Assembly: GCA_023511325.1 (NCBI GenBank)
Contig: JAIMBU010000230.1
Coordinates: forward strand, 1 to 5,744
Direction: 5' to 3'
Source: Gorillibacterium sp.
GTDB lineage: Bacteria; Bacillota; Bacilli; Paenibacillales; NBRC-103111
DNA length: 5,744 nt
The stretch's first letter is position 1. Every line of letters begins with the position of its first letter. Of the stretch, positions 1-5,210 are shown piece by piece. The notes below the pieces were generated by a model, which had not been told where the DNA came from, did not search any database, and saw only the letters and a list, made by a program, of their open reading frames with translations. Position numbers and translations under genes: made by a program.

Positions 1-118
1 TATATATAGTGTAGGTTACACTGTAAGCGAGATTATTAACCAGGTCAATGGTCAGCGTGCCGCCACTGACATCGCAGGTAGCAGTTATCCAAGTGTCGCC
101 TGCTTTTAAGTAATGCCA
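1..118 (-). other. Possible continuation of the YD-repeat gene beyond an in-frame stop
   Basis: On the minus strand, in the same frame as the YD repeats but after their TAA, 39 codons stay open to the window edge. They read WHYLKAGDTWITATCDVSGG and then a beta-rich, Thr/Val/Tyr-rich tail ending TYTIY. The other two minus frames contain stops. This looks like real protein sequence, so the TAA may be a nonsense mutation, a sequencing error or a second join. I do not recognise a domain. A stop-free run of 39 codons can arise by chance, so support is weak. The left edge also has a small inverted repeat (AGTGTA at 8-13, TACACT at 17-22) next to a TATATATA run. Confidence 0.3.
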
Positions 119-262
119 TTAAAGGGCATCTGTTAGGGTTACCGGATTGTTTAGCGCATCGTAGCTTATGGCCAGGATTTGATTGCCCAGGGCATCCGTT
201 TTGCCAACCAGGTTGTTTACAGCGTCATACATGAAGCTGGTGGTATTGCCCAAGCCCTTGGG
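119..262 (-). pseudogene. YD-repeat (RHS/WapA-like) protein fragment
   Basis: Read on the minus strand, 47 codons followed by TAA (119-121) contain two tandem YD repeats of about 21-22 residues. One is GNTTSFMYDAVNNLVGKTDA and the next starts GNQILAISYDALNNPVTLTD. The G-N...Y-D-A-x-N-N...T-D-A-L pattern is the signature of RHS/WapA-type proteins. These are large secreted or surface proteins whose YD repeats form a beta-cage, often around a C-terminal toxin. Only a scrap is here: a stop lies immediately upstream in this frame (263-265), there is no start codon or RBS, and the opposite strand merges into rfbA. It is therefore a broken fragment or an assembly chimera, not an expressed gene. The YD-repeat identification is firm; the identity of the parent protein is unknown. 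Confidence 0.75.
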
Positions 263-733
263 TTAGCGGAGCAATTTGTTGGATCGGACCAAAGTGTAGT
301 TATTCTTGGTGACAACGTATTTGAGGAAGATATTTCTCAATATATTGAGAGCTTTGCGGTTCAAGGAAACGGCGCAAAGATTTTTATTAAAAAAGATATT
401 GATCCACAGCGCATCGGCGTGCCTCAACTAAGAAACGATAAAATTATTACCATTGAGGAAAAGCCTACTCTTCCTATGACTGAATATGCTGTTACAGGCA
501 TTTACATGTTTAATAGTAATGTCTTTGACATTATTAAAAAACTAACTCCGTCTAATCGCGGTGAACTTGAAATAACGGATGTAAATAATGCATATATTAG
601 AACAAATGAACTAACATATCATATTCTTCACGGATGGTGGACTGACGCGGGAACACATTCTTCACTAGCTAAAGCAAACGAGTTGGCTAAAGATATTCTT
701 TTTGATGAACATTTTGGTGAATTGAAATTATAA
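179..733 (+). CDS. rfbA: Glucose-1-phosphate thymidylyltransferase RfbA/RmlA, 5'-truncated
   Basis: RfbA makes dTDP-glucose from glucose-1-phosphate and dTTP, the first step to dTDP-L-rhamnose in the cytoplasm. The open frame can start at TTG 179, but residues 1-18 are the antisense of a YD repeat. RfbA homology begins at about residue 19 (position 233, EAGGIAQALGLAEQF). Visible family motifs are LGDN (43-46, metal-binding Asp45), IEEKP (92-96), GIYMF (107-111), RGELEITDVN (127-136) and WTDAGT (154-159, second metal Asp). The N-terminal G-G-x-G-T-R-L nucleotide-binding loop and roughly the first 80-85 residues of this ~245-residue Bacillus-type enzyme are missing, so the product as read should be inactive. 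There is no convincing RBS before 179. It lies 20 bp before rfbC, with a normal C-terminus. Either the gene is truly broken or the contig is chimeric. Family call is very secure; start is not real. Confidence 0.9.
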   Translation: MIAQGIRFANQVVYSVIHEAGGIAQALGLAEQFVGSDQSVVILGDNVFEEDISQYIESFAVQGNGAKIFIKKDIDPQRIGVPQLRNDKIITIEEKPTLPMTEYAVTGIYMFNSNVFDIIKKLTPSNRGELEITDVNNAYIRTNELTYHILHGWWTDAGTHSSLAKANELAKDILFDEHFGELKL

Positions 734-735
734 AT

Positions 736-744
736 AAGGGGAGG
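736..744 (+). promoter_or_regulatory. Ribosome binding site of rfbC
   Basis: AAGGGGAGG lies 9 nt before ATG 754 and directly after the rfbA stop. It is a strong Shine-Dalgarno match and fixes the rfbC start. The 20-bp gap leaves no room for a promoter, so rfbC is expected to be co-transcribed with rfbA. Confidence 0.75.
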
Positions 745-753
745 AACTCCAGC

Positions 754-1302
754 ATGAATGTCACTCCTTTAAGACTACAAGGCGCAAGCCTATTAGAACC
801 GGTGGTCCATAGCGATCATCGGGGTTCTTTTATGGAAAGTTATAACGAGCAAATTATGAATGGACACGGAATTCAAACTCATTTCATCCAAGACAATCAC
901 TCTCTCTCTGCGGAGGTGGGAGTGTTGCGTGGACTTCATTACCAATTGGGCCCAAAGGCTCAAACTAAATTAATACGAGTTCTCTCCGGGGTTATTTATG
1001 ACGTAATCGTCGATATTCGCCAGAGTTCACCTACGTTTGGGCAATGGGTGGGTATTATCCTTAGTGAGTACAACAAGCGACAGTTGTTTGTGCCAAAGGG
1101 ATTCGCACACGGCTTCTGTACGTTAGTTCCTAACACTGAGGTATTATATAAGGTGGACGAATACTATTCCCCTGAGCATGAACGCGGCATATTATGGAAT
1201 GATCCGACGCTAGGGATTGACTGGCCAGTTTCAAGTCCATTGTTATCTGGTAAAGATCAATATCATTTCTTACTCAAGGATGCAGAATTAAACTTTGATT
1301 AG
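754..1302 (+). CDS. rfbC: dTDP-4-dehydrorhamnose 3,5-epimerase RfbC/RmlC
   Basis: This cytoplasmic enzyme epimerises C3 and C5 of dTDP-4-keto-6-deoxy-glucose to give dTDP-4-keto-L-rhamnose, the third step of dTDP-rhamnose synthesis. The 182-residue length is normal for this cupin-like dimer. Visible motifs are DHRGSFMESY (21-30, substrate loop), FIQDNHS (44-50), VLRGLHYQ (57-64, with the family's catalytic His at 62), Lys72, VPKGFAHGF (113-121), Tyr132 in VLYKVDEYY (the likely catalytic acid) and LWNDPTLGIDWP (147-158). The start at ATG 754 is set by the RBS at 736-744. It lies between rfbA (20-bp gap) and rfbB, as in other Bacillales rmlACBD operons. No catalytic residue appears to be missing. 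The call is secure. Confidence 0.97.
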   Translation: MNVTPLRLQGASLLEPVVHSDHRGSFMESYNEQIMNGHGIQTHFIQDNHSLSAEVGVLRGLHYQLGPKAQTKLIRVLSGVIYDVIVDIRQSSPTFGQWVGIILSEYNKRQLFVPKGFAHGFCTLVPNTEVLYKVDEYYSPEHERGILWNDPTLGIDWPVSSPLLSGKDQYHFLLKDAELNFD

Positions 1303-1315
1303 AATTTAAAGTAAA

Positions 1316-1322
1316 AAGGTGG
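1316..1322 (+). promoter_or_regulatory. Ribosome binding site that fixes the rfbB start
   Basis: AAGGTGG lies 8 nt before ATG 1331. The longest open frame would begin at GTG 1319, but that codon sits inside this Shine-Dalgarno sequence and would add MVLH before the conserved MKLLVTGGAGFIG. The start is therefore 1331. Confidence 0.75.
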
Positions 1323-1330
1323 TTTTGCAC

Positions 1331-2353
1331 ATGAAACTGCTCGTCACCGGGGGTGCAGGGTTTATCGGTAGCAACTTTGTTATCTACATGCTACAGCAGC
1401 ATCCAGAATACGTGATCGTTAATGTTGATACCTTGACTTATGCGGGGAATTTAGAGAACTTGAAATCAGTTGAAGGTAATCCGAATTACACTTTTGTGAA
1501 GGCTGACATTACGGATGTTCGGGCGATGGATTCACTATTTGGCCAGGGTGTTGACGTGGTGGTTAACTTTGCGGCCGAGTCTCATGTGGATCGGAGTATT
1601 ATGGAGCCTGATGTTTTTGTGAGGACAAATGTTCTGGGTACACAGGTGCTATTGGATGTGGCGAGAAAGTATAGTGTGACTAAGTTTGTTCAGGTATCCA
1701 CGGATGAGGTATATGGATCGTTGGGTGCAACAGGTTTATTTACTGAGGAAACACCATTGACTCCAAACAGCCCTTATTCCGCTAGTAAGGCAGGCGGGGA
1801 TTTACTCGTACGTGCACACCATGAAACGTTTGGGTTGCCAGTTAATATCACTCGTTGCTCAAACAATTATGGTCCCTACCAATTTCCTGAAAAGTTGATT
1901 CCGCTAATGATTTCACGTGCACTTACGAACCAGCCCTTACCGATTTATGGCGATGGGATGAATATCCGTGATTGGCTGTATGTCGAGGATCATTGCAGTG
2001 CGATTGATCTGGTCATTCATCAAGGGGTGAGTGGAGAAGTGTATAACATCGGCGGCAACAATGAGCGGACGAATATGCATATTGTCAACACTGTTCTACA
2101 AGAGCTAGGTAAACCCGATTCTTTAATTACTTATGTTCAAGATCGCCTCGGACATGATCGTCGTTATGGCATCGATTCAACTAAAATCACCAATGAGTTG
2201 GGCTGGCAACCGAAGCATACATTTGAGACAGGGATCAAAGCAACGATTGGGTGGTACCTGACAAATAGGGAATGGTGGACTCGCATTCAATCGGGACAAT
2301 ACCAGAAATATGCTGAGCTGCAGTACGGCAACCGTTTAGGAGACTCATTATAA
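1331..2353 (+). CDS. rfbB: dTDP-glucose 4,6-dehydratase RfbB/RmlB
   Basis: This NAD-dependent extended short-chain dehydrogenase converts dTDP-glucose to dTDP-4-keto-6-deoxyglucose, the second step of the rhamnose pathway. From ATG 1331 it has 340 residues, normal for the family. The Rossmann motif is GGAGFIG (7-13). The dehydratase triad Thr-Asp-Glu is in STDEVYG (T124, D125, E126), and YSASK supplies catalytic Tyr149 and Lys153. Further family signatures are NFAAESHVDRSI (79-90), RCSNNYGPYQFPEKLIPL (175-192), IYGDGMNIRDWLYVEDH (205-221) and YNIGG (238-242). It starts 28 bp after rfbC and its stop overlaps the rfbD start by one base, which supports translational coupling. All key residues are present and the call is secure. 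Confidence 0.97.
   Translation: MKLLVTGGAGFIGSNFVIYMLQQHPEYVIVNVDTLTYAGNLENLKSVEGNPNYTFVKADITDVRAMDSLFGQGVDVVVNFAAESHVDRSIMEPDVFVRTNVLGTQVLLDVARKYSVTKFVQVSTDEVYGSLGATGLFTEETPLTPNSPYSASKAGGDLLVRAHHETFGLPVNITRCSNNYGPYQFPEKLIPLMISRALTNQPLPIYGDGMNIRDWLYVEDHCSAIDLVIHQGVSGEVYNIGGNNERTNMHIVNTVLQELGKPDSLITYVQDRLGHDRRYGIDSTKITNELGWQPKHTFETGIKATIGWYLTNREWWTRIQSGQYQKYAELQYGNRLGDSL
2338..2342 (+). promoter_or_regulatory. Ribosome binding site of rfbD inside the rfbB 3' end
   Basis: AGGAG lies 10 nt before ATG 2353. The alternative in-frame ATG at 2362 (residue 4) would be 19 nt away, and the AAGG next to it has no spacing. The start at 2353, overlapping the rfbB TAA by one base, is preferred. Confidence 0.6.
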
Positions 2354-3237
2354 TGCCAAGGATGAAGGTGCTAGTTACTGGCTCTGCCGGACAATTGGGG
2401 CAGGACATTGTTTTGCTACTTCAGCGGGAGGGTCATGAAGTTCTAGGCTGTGATCGTCTGGAGATGGATATTACTGATCTGGATCAATGCATAGAGGTTA
2501 TCGGGGGATTCAGACCTGATGCGGTCATTCACTGCGCGGCCCATACAGCGGTAGATGTGGCGGAAAGTGACATCGTTGCTGCTTATTTAATCAATGCGAC
2601 GGGAAGTCGTAATGTAGCGGTCGCCTCTGAGAAAGCTGGAGCCAAACTGGTGTACATCAGTACGGATTATGTTTTCAACGGATTAGGCACTCAACCTTAC
2701 CATGAGTATGATAATACCGACCCTCAGAGCATCTATGGCAAGTCAAAGCGTGCGGGGGAGATTCTGGTCCAAAGCTTATCCTCTAAGTATTTTATCGTAC
2801 GTACCTCTTGGGTATATGGCAAATACGGCCATAACTTCGTGAAGACGATGCTTAAGCTTGGTCAGGAAAAGCCCTTGCTGCAGGTGGTAGACGACCAACA
2901 TGGCTCGCCGACCTATACGGTAGATTTAGCTCGATTCTTGCTTGAACTTATCCAGACGGAGAAATACGGAGTGTACCACGCCTCCAATAGCGGTTCCTGT
3001 ACGTGGTATGAGTTTGCGAGTGCTATTTTTGCTGAGGCAAAGGATATATTAGGATTAAGTTTTACAGCCAAGCTTGAGCCATGCGATACAAAGCAGTTTC
3101 CACGGCCAGCGCCGCGTCCGCGAAACTCAGCATTGGAGCATTTATCCATCTACACGAATGGCTTTCAGGATATACGTCACTGGCGAGAGGCTTTAAGAGA
3201 TTTCTTGCTAGAGCTTGATAAAAATCAAGATGATTAG
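2353..3237 (+). CDS. rfbD: dTDP-4-dehydrorhamnose reductase RfbD/RmlD
   Basis: This enzyme reduces dTDP-4-keto-L-rhamnose to dTDP-L-rhamnose with NAD(P)H, the last step of the pathway. It is a 294-residue protein of usual length with an SDR fold. The nucleotide-binding motif is GSAGQLG (10-16). Other family motifs are D-x-x-D early strands (LEMDITD, 36-42), HCAAHTAVDVAE (60-71), YISTDYVFNG (101-110), YGKSK (128-132, catalytic Tyr and Lys), RTSWVYG (150-156), DDQHGSPTYTVDLA (180-193) and the C-terminal RPRNSALE (255-262). ATG 2353 overlaps the rfbB stop, so the two are probably coupled. The operon's dense packing ends here, with 88 bp before the next gene. The call is secure. Confidence 0.97.
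   Translation: MPRMKVLVTGSAGQLGQDIVLLLQREGHEVLGCDRLEMDITDLDQCIEVIGGFRPDAVIHCAAHTAVDVAESDIVAAYLINATGSRNVAVASEKAGAKLVYISTDYVFNGLGTQPYHEYDNTDPQSIYGKSKRAGEILVQSLSSKYFIVRTSWVYGKYGHNFVKTMLKLGQEKPLLQVVDDQHGSPTYTVDLARFLLELIQTEKYGVYHASNSGSCTWYEFASAIFAEAKDILGLSFTAKLEPCDTKQFPRPAPRPRNSALEHLSIYTNGFQDIRHWREALRDFLLELDKNQDD
3214..3229 (+). repeat. CTTGAT-AAAA-ATCAAG inverted repeat near the rfbD stop
   Basis: A perfect 6-bp inverted repeat with an AAAA loop lies in the last codons of rfbD. A third copy of CTTGAT (3238-3243) follows and abuts the -10 box; AGCTTGATA is directly repeated at 3212-3220 and 3236-3244. There is no T-run after the stem, so it is not a canonical terminator. It might be an operator, but six-base AT-rich repeats arise easily by chance. 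Confidence 0.35.
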
Positions 3238-3239
3238 CT

Positions 3240-3248
3240 TGATATAAT
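3240..3248 (+). promoter_or_regulatory. Extended -10 promoter before the first GT2 gene
   Basis: TGATATAAT is an exact extended -10 (TG-n-TATAAT) just after the rfbD stop. No good -35 lies at 17 bp; TTGATA at 3215-3220 is 22 bp away, too far. The extended -10 can compensate in SigA promoters. A transcript would begin at about 3255. This suggests the glycosyltransferase block can be transcribed apart from the rfb genes. Confidence 0.5.
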
Positions 3249-3255
3249 GAATTAA

Positions 3256-3306
3256 ATGAATACGGTCTTAGTCGTCTTAGTCTATGAACAGATTGAAAAT
3301 ATCTAG
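3256..3306 (+). CDS. Possible 16-codon mini-ORF (leader peptide or GT remnant)
   Basis: ATG 3256 opens a 16-residue frame, MNTVLVVLVYEQIENI, ending at TAG 3304-3306. It begins about one base after the start site predicted from the 3240-3248 promoter, so it would be leaderless; no RBS is visible. Codons 4-9 come from a perfect 9-bp tandem repeat. The peptide resembles the first strand of GT2 proteins (compare MSTVSVHIVTFN of the next gene), so it could be the decayed start of a lost glycosyltransferase. It may also be noncoding. Low confidence. Confidence 0.25.
   Translation: MNTVLVVLVYEQIENI
3265..3282 (+). repeat. Perfect 9-bp tandem repeat GTCTTAGTC x2
   Basis: GTCTTAGTC occurs twice without a gap, downstream of the 3240-3248 promoter and in phase with the mini-ORF, where it encodes VLVVLV. 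It could be a replication-slippage duplication or a binding site. Nothing else in the gap explains it. Confidence 0.7.
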
Positions 3307-3310
3307 GGAT

Positions 3311-3316
3311 AGAGGA
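3311..3316 (+). promoter_or_regulatory. Ribosome binding site of the first GT2 gene
   Basis: AGAGGA lies 9 nt before ATG 3326. A nearer ATG at 3319 is in another frame and stops at once. This supports 3326 as the start. Confidence 0.6.
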
Positions 3317-3325
3317 TCATGAGAC

Positions 3326-4273
3326 ATGAGCACAGTTAGTGTCCATATTGTCACCTTTAATAGTGATAAAGACATCGTGGGTTGCCTTACCGCCGTACTT
3401 CGGCAATCATACCCTGTTGATCAAGTTATTGTAATCGATAATGCATCGCAAGATAGAACCTTAGAGTTAATCCGTCCTTTTACGGATAGCATTTTGATTG
3501 TTAGTAACAACGAGAATAAGGGCTTTGCAGGCGCTCACAATCAGGCAATTGATCAGTCGATTTGTGATTATCATCTGATCCTTAATCCGGATGTCATCTT
3601 GCATCCAGATTATCTTCATATCCTCATGAAATTTGCGGAAGAGCATCCGAAGGCAGGCGGTCTTACAGGCTTACTGCTTTCGAAAACAGGACTTGGTGTG
3701 GTAGATAGTGCAGGGCTAATTATGAGAAAAAACCGTCGGGCCTTTGATAGAGGACAGGGAGAAAATGCCTCCGGTTACATGTTGCCGTGTGAGGTGTTTG
3801 GTGTGTCCGCTGCCGCTGCGCTTTATTCGAGTAGGATGGTCAAAGAGATCTCAGAAGCGGGACAATTTTTCGATGAAGCTTTCTTTGCTTACAAGGAAGA
3901 TATCGATGTTGCTTGGCGGGCGCGTTGGACAGGCTGGAAAGCTTACTTCGTCCCTGGTGCAACGGCTCTTCATGAACGTGGGTGGAAATCAGGGGCGCGA
4001 TTGGAAAAGCCTTTGGTTACGAGAAGTCATTCTTTTGAGAACCGCTACCGGATGCTCATCAAGAATGATAAAGCTTCTAAAGTGTTGCTCCATTTGCCGT
4101 ATATTATAGCTTTTGAGATCATACAGTTTCTTTATATCGTGGGAAAAGAAAGAGATTTACTGCCTTCTTATTGCCGCGTTATTCGTTCGTTTTCCGGACT
4201 GTTCAAGCAAAGAAGACAAATTTTTCATAAAGTAAAGGCGCGGTCTGATGAGATCTATTCTTTTTTTAAATAG
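3326..4273 (+). CDS. GT2 family glycosyltransferase (WbbL/rhamnosyltransferase-like)
   Basis: This is a 315-residue inverting GT-A glycosyltransferase of the WbbL-type group, which moves a sugar from a nucleotide donor to a lipid-linked acceptor on the cytoplasmic face of the membrane. The N-terminal domain has VSVHIVTFN (4-12), VIVIDNAS (34-41), NENKGFAGAHNQAI (62-75) and the donor/metal motif NPD (87-89, a DxD variant). Further on are FGVSAAAALY (158-167) and the acceptor-side motif YKEDIDVAWRAR (189-200), where E191/D192 hold the probable catalytic base. LHERG (215-219) matches the family's late His motif. A hydrophobic stretch at 254-272 probably anchors it to the membrane. It follows the dTDP-rhamnose genes, so dTDP-rhamnose is a plausible donor, but the sequence does not prove it. 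The family is secure; specificity is unknown. Confidence 0.92.
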   Translation: MSTVSVHIVTFNSDKDIVGCLTAVLRQSYPVDQVIVIDNASQDRTLELIRPFTDSILIVSNNENKGFAGAHNQAIDQSICDYHLILNPDVILHPDYLHILMKFAEEHPKAGGLTGLLLSKTGLGVVDSAGLIMRKNRRAFDRGQGENASGYMLPCEVFGVSAAAALYSSRMVKEISEAGQFFDEAFFAYKEDIDVAWRARWTGWKAYFVPGATALHERGWKSGARLEKPLVTRSHSFENRYRMLIKNDKASKVLLHLPYIIAFEIIQFLYIVGKERDLLPSYCRVIRSFSGLFKQRRQIFHKVKARSDEIYSFFK

Positions 4274-4297
4274 TCTCAATTTTAAATAATCCAAACA

Positions 4298-4306
4298 TGC
4301 TATAAT
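4298..4306 (+). promoter_or_regulatory. Extended -10 promoter before the second GT2 gene
   Basis: TGCTATAAT in the 62-bp gap is a perfect extended -10. The predicted start is near 4313, giving a 23-nt leader with AGGTGA (4326-4331) 4 nt before ATG 4336. The -35 region (about 4278-4283, AATTTT) is poor. The surrounding gap is very AT-rich, so chance occurrence is possible, but the consensus match and position are good. Confidence 0.5.
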
Positions 4307-4335
4307 AACTTTACTAGATTTTTACAGGTGATGAC

Positions 4336-5208
4336 ATGGATCTTAGTATAATCGTATTAAACTACAATACCCGACAATTGACGCTCAATGCACTAGAGTC
4401 AGTCTATCAATCGGAAACGACTTATTTGTTTGAAGTGATCCTCATCGACAATGCTTCATCGGATGGAACGGTCGAAGCTGTACGGGAGCAATATCCTCAC
4501 GTTCTGCTCATTGAGAACGAGCAGAACGTGGGTTTCGCCCGGGCGAATAATCAGGCGATGCGGATTGCCAAAGGGCGGTACGTCCTGTTGCTGAATTCGG
4601 ATACTATCGTTCACCCGAATACACTTGATATGATGCTGAGCTTTATGGAGGAGAACCCGTCCGTTGGCGCTAGCGGTTGTAAGATAGTTCTTCCTGATGG
4701 AAGCCTGGACAAGGCCTGCAAACGCGGCTTTCCTACGCCAGCAGCTTCCTTTTACTATGCTTTTGGTTTGGCACGGATGTTCCCACGGATTGCTCATTTT
4801 AATGGGTATCAGTTGGGCCACTTGAACCCGGATCAGTCACAGCCGATTGATTGCCTTGTCGGTGCTTTCATGTTAGTACGACATTCGGTGATTGATCAGG
4901 TGGGGATGTTGGACGAGCAGTTTTTTATGTATGGGGAAGACATTGACTGGTGTTATCGGATCAAGCAGGCTGGCTGGCAGATTTACTACTACCCTAAAGT
5001 AGAAATTGTCCATTATAAAGGTGCAAGTAGTAGGCGCAAACCTGTAAAGATTGTTTACGAGTTTCATCGAGCAATGTTTATCTTTCATCGAAAGCATTAT
5101 TCCTCTCGCTATTTTATATGGACCAATGGGTTGGTATATGTAGGAATTGCTATTAAATTAGGAATTGCTCTTGTTGTAAACTACTGGAGGCGGATAGGAG
5201 GAACGTAA
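4336..5208 (+). CDS. GT2 family glycosyltransferase (rhamnosyltransferase-like)
   Basis: A 290-residue GT-A fold enzyme of the same group as its upstream neighbour, predicted to extend a lipid-linked glycan at the inner membrane face. Motifs in order: LSIIVLNYNT (3-12), VILIDNASSDGT (34-45), NEQNVGFARANNQAM (61-75), LLLNSDT (84-90, the DxD-equivalent NSD), LPDGSL (119-124), CLVGAFMLVRHSVIDQVGML (173-192), then FFMYGEDIDWCYRIKQAGW (196-214) with the E201/D202 acid pair, and IVHYKGASS (224-232). A hydrophobic segment at 264-282 near the C-terminus is probably membrane-associated. ATG 4336 is preceded by AGGTGA with a short 4-nt spacer. Its stop is 2 bp before the next start. A 12-bp perfect inverted repeat lies in codons 55-65. 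The family match is strong; donor and acceptor are not determinable, and rhamnose is only suggested by context. Confidence 0.93.
   Translation: MDLSIIVLNYNTRQLTLNALESVYQSETTYLFEVILIDNASSDGTVEAVREQYPHVLLIENEQNVGFARANNQAMRIAKGRYVLLLNSDTIVHPNTLDMMLSFMEENPSVGASGCKIVLPDGSLDKACKRGFPTPAASFYYAFGLARMFPRIAHFNGYQLGHLNPDQSQPIDCLVGAFMLVRHSVIDQVGMLDEQFFMYGEDIDWCYRIKQAGWQIYYYPKVEIVHYKGASSRRKPVKIVYEFHRAMFIFHRKHYSSRYFIWTNGLVYVGIAIKLGIALVVNYWRRIGGT
4498..4530 (+). repeat. Strong intragenic hairpin in the second GT2 gene
   Basis: CACGTTCTGCTC (4498-4509) and GAGCAGAACGTG (4519-4530) are exact reverse complements around a 9-nt loop ATTGAGAAC. In RNA the stem can extend by a U-G and a C-G pair (4496-4532) to 14 bp. 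No T-run follows, so it is not an intrinsic terminator. The right arm encodes the conserved N-E-Q-N-V region that precedes GFARANNQ. Confidence 0.8.
5196..5201 (+). promoter_or_regulatory. Ribosome binding site of the priming transferase gene
   Basis: AGGAGG, a full Shine-Dalgarno consensus, overlaps the last codons of the second GT2 gene and lies 9 nt before ATG 5211. It fixes the start and suggests efficient, possibly coupled translation. Confidence 0.8.
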
Positions 5209-5210
5209 GT

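Noticed and set aside
1319..1330. GTG 1319 as the rfbB start
   Set aside because: The codon lies within the Shine-Dalgarno sequence AAGGTGG, and the conserved protein begins at ATG 1331.
2913..3149. 78-codon minus-strand frame opposite rfbD
   Set aside because: It is antisense to conserved rfbD, has no recognisable domain and no RBS; a coding shadow.
3214..3229. Intrinsic terminator after rfbD
   Set aside because: The stem is only 6 bp, AT-rich, and not followed by a T-run.
3744..4109. 121-codon alternative plus frame inside the first GT2 gene
   Set aside because: It overlaps the conserved catalytic part of the GT2 gene in another frame and shows no family features.
4498..4530. Intrinsic terminator or insertion-sequence end
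   Set aside because: No T-run follows the hairpin, the GT2 frame continues through it undisturbed, and no target duplication or transposase is near.
4456..5097. Minus-strand frames opposite the second GT2 gene (4456-4821 and 4873-5097)
   Set aside because: Both are antisense to highly conserved GT2 motifs, with no start signals or recognisable product.
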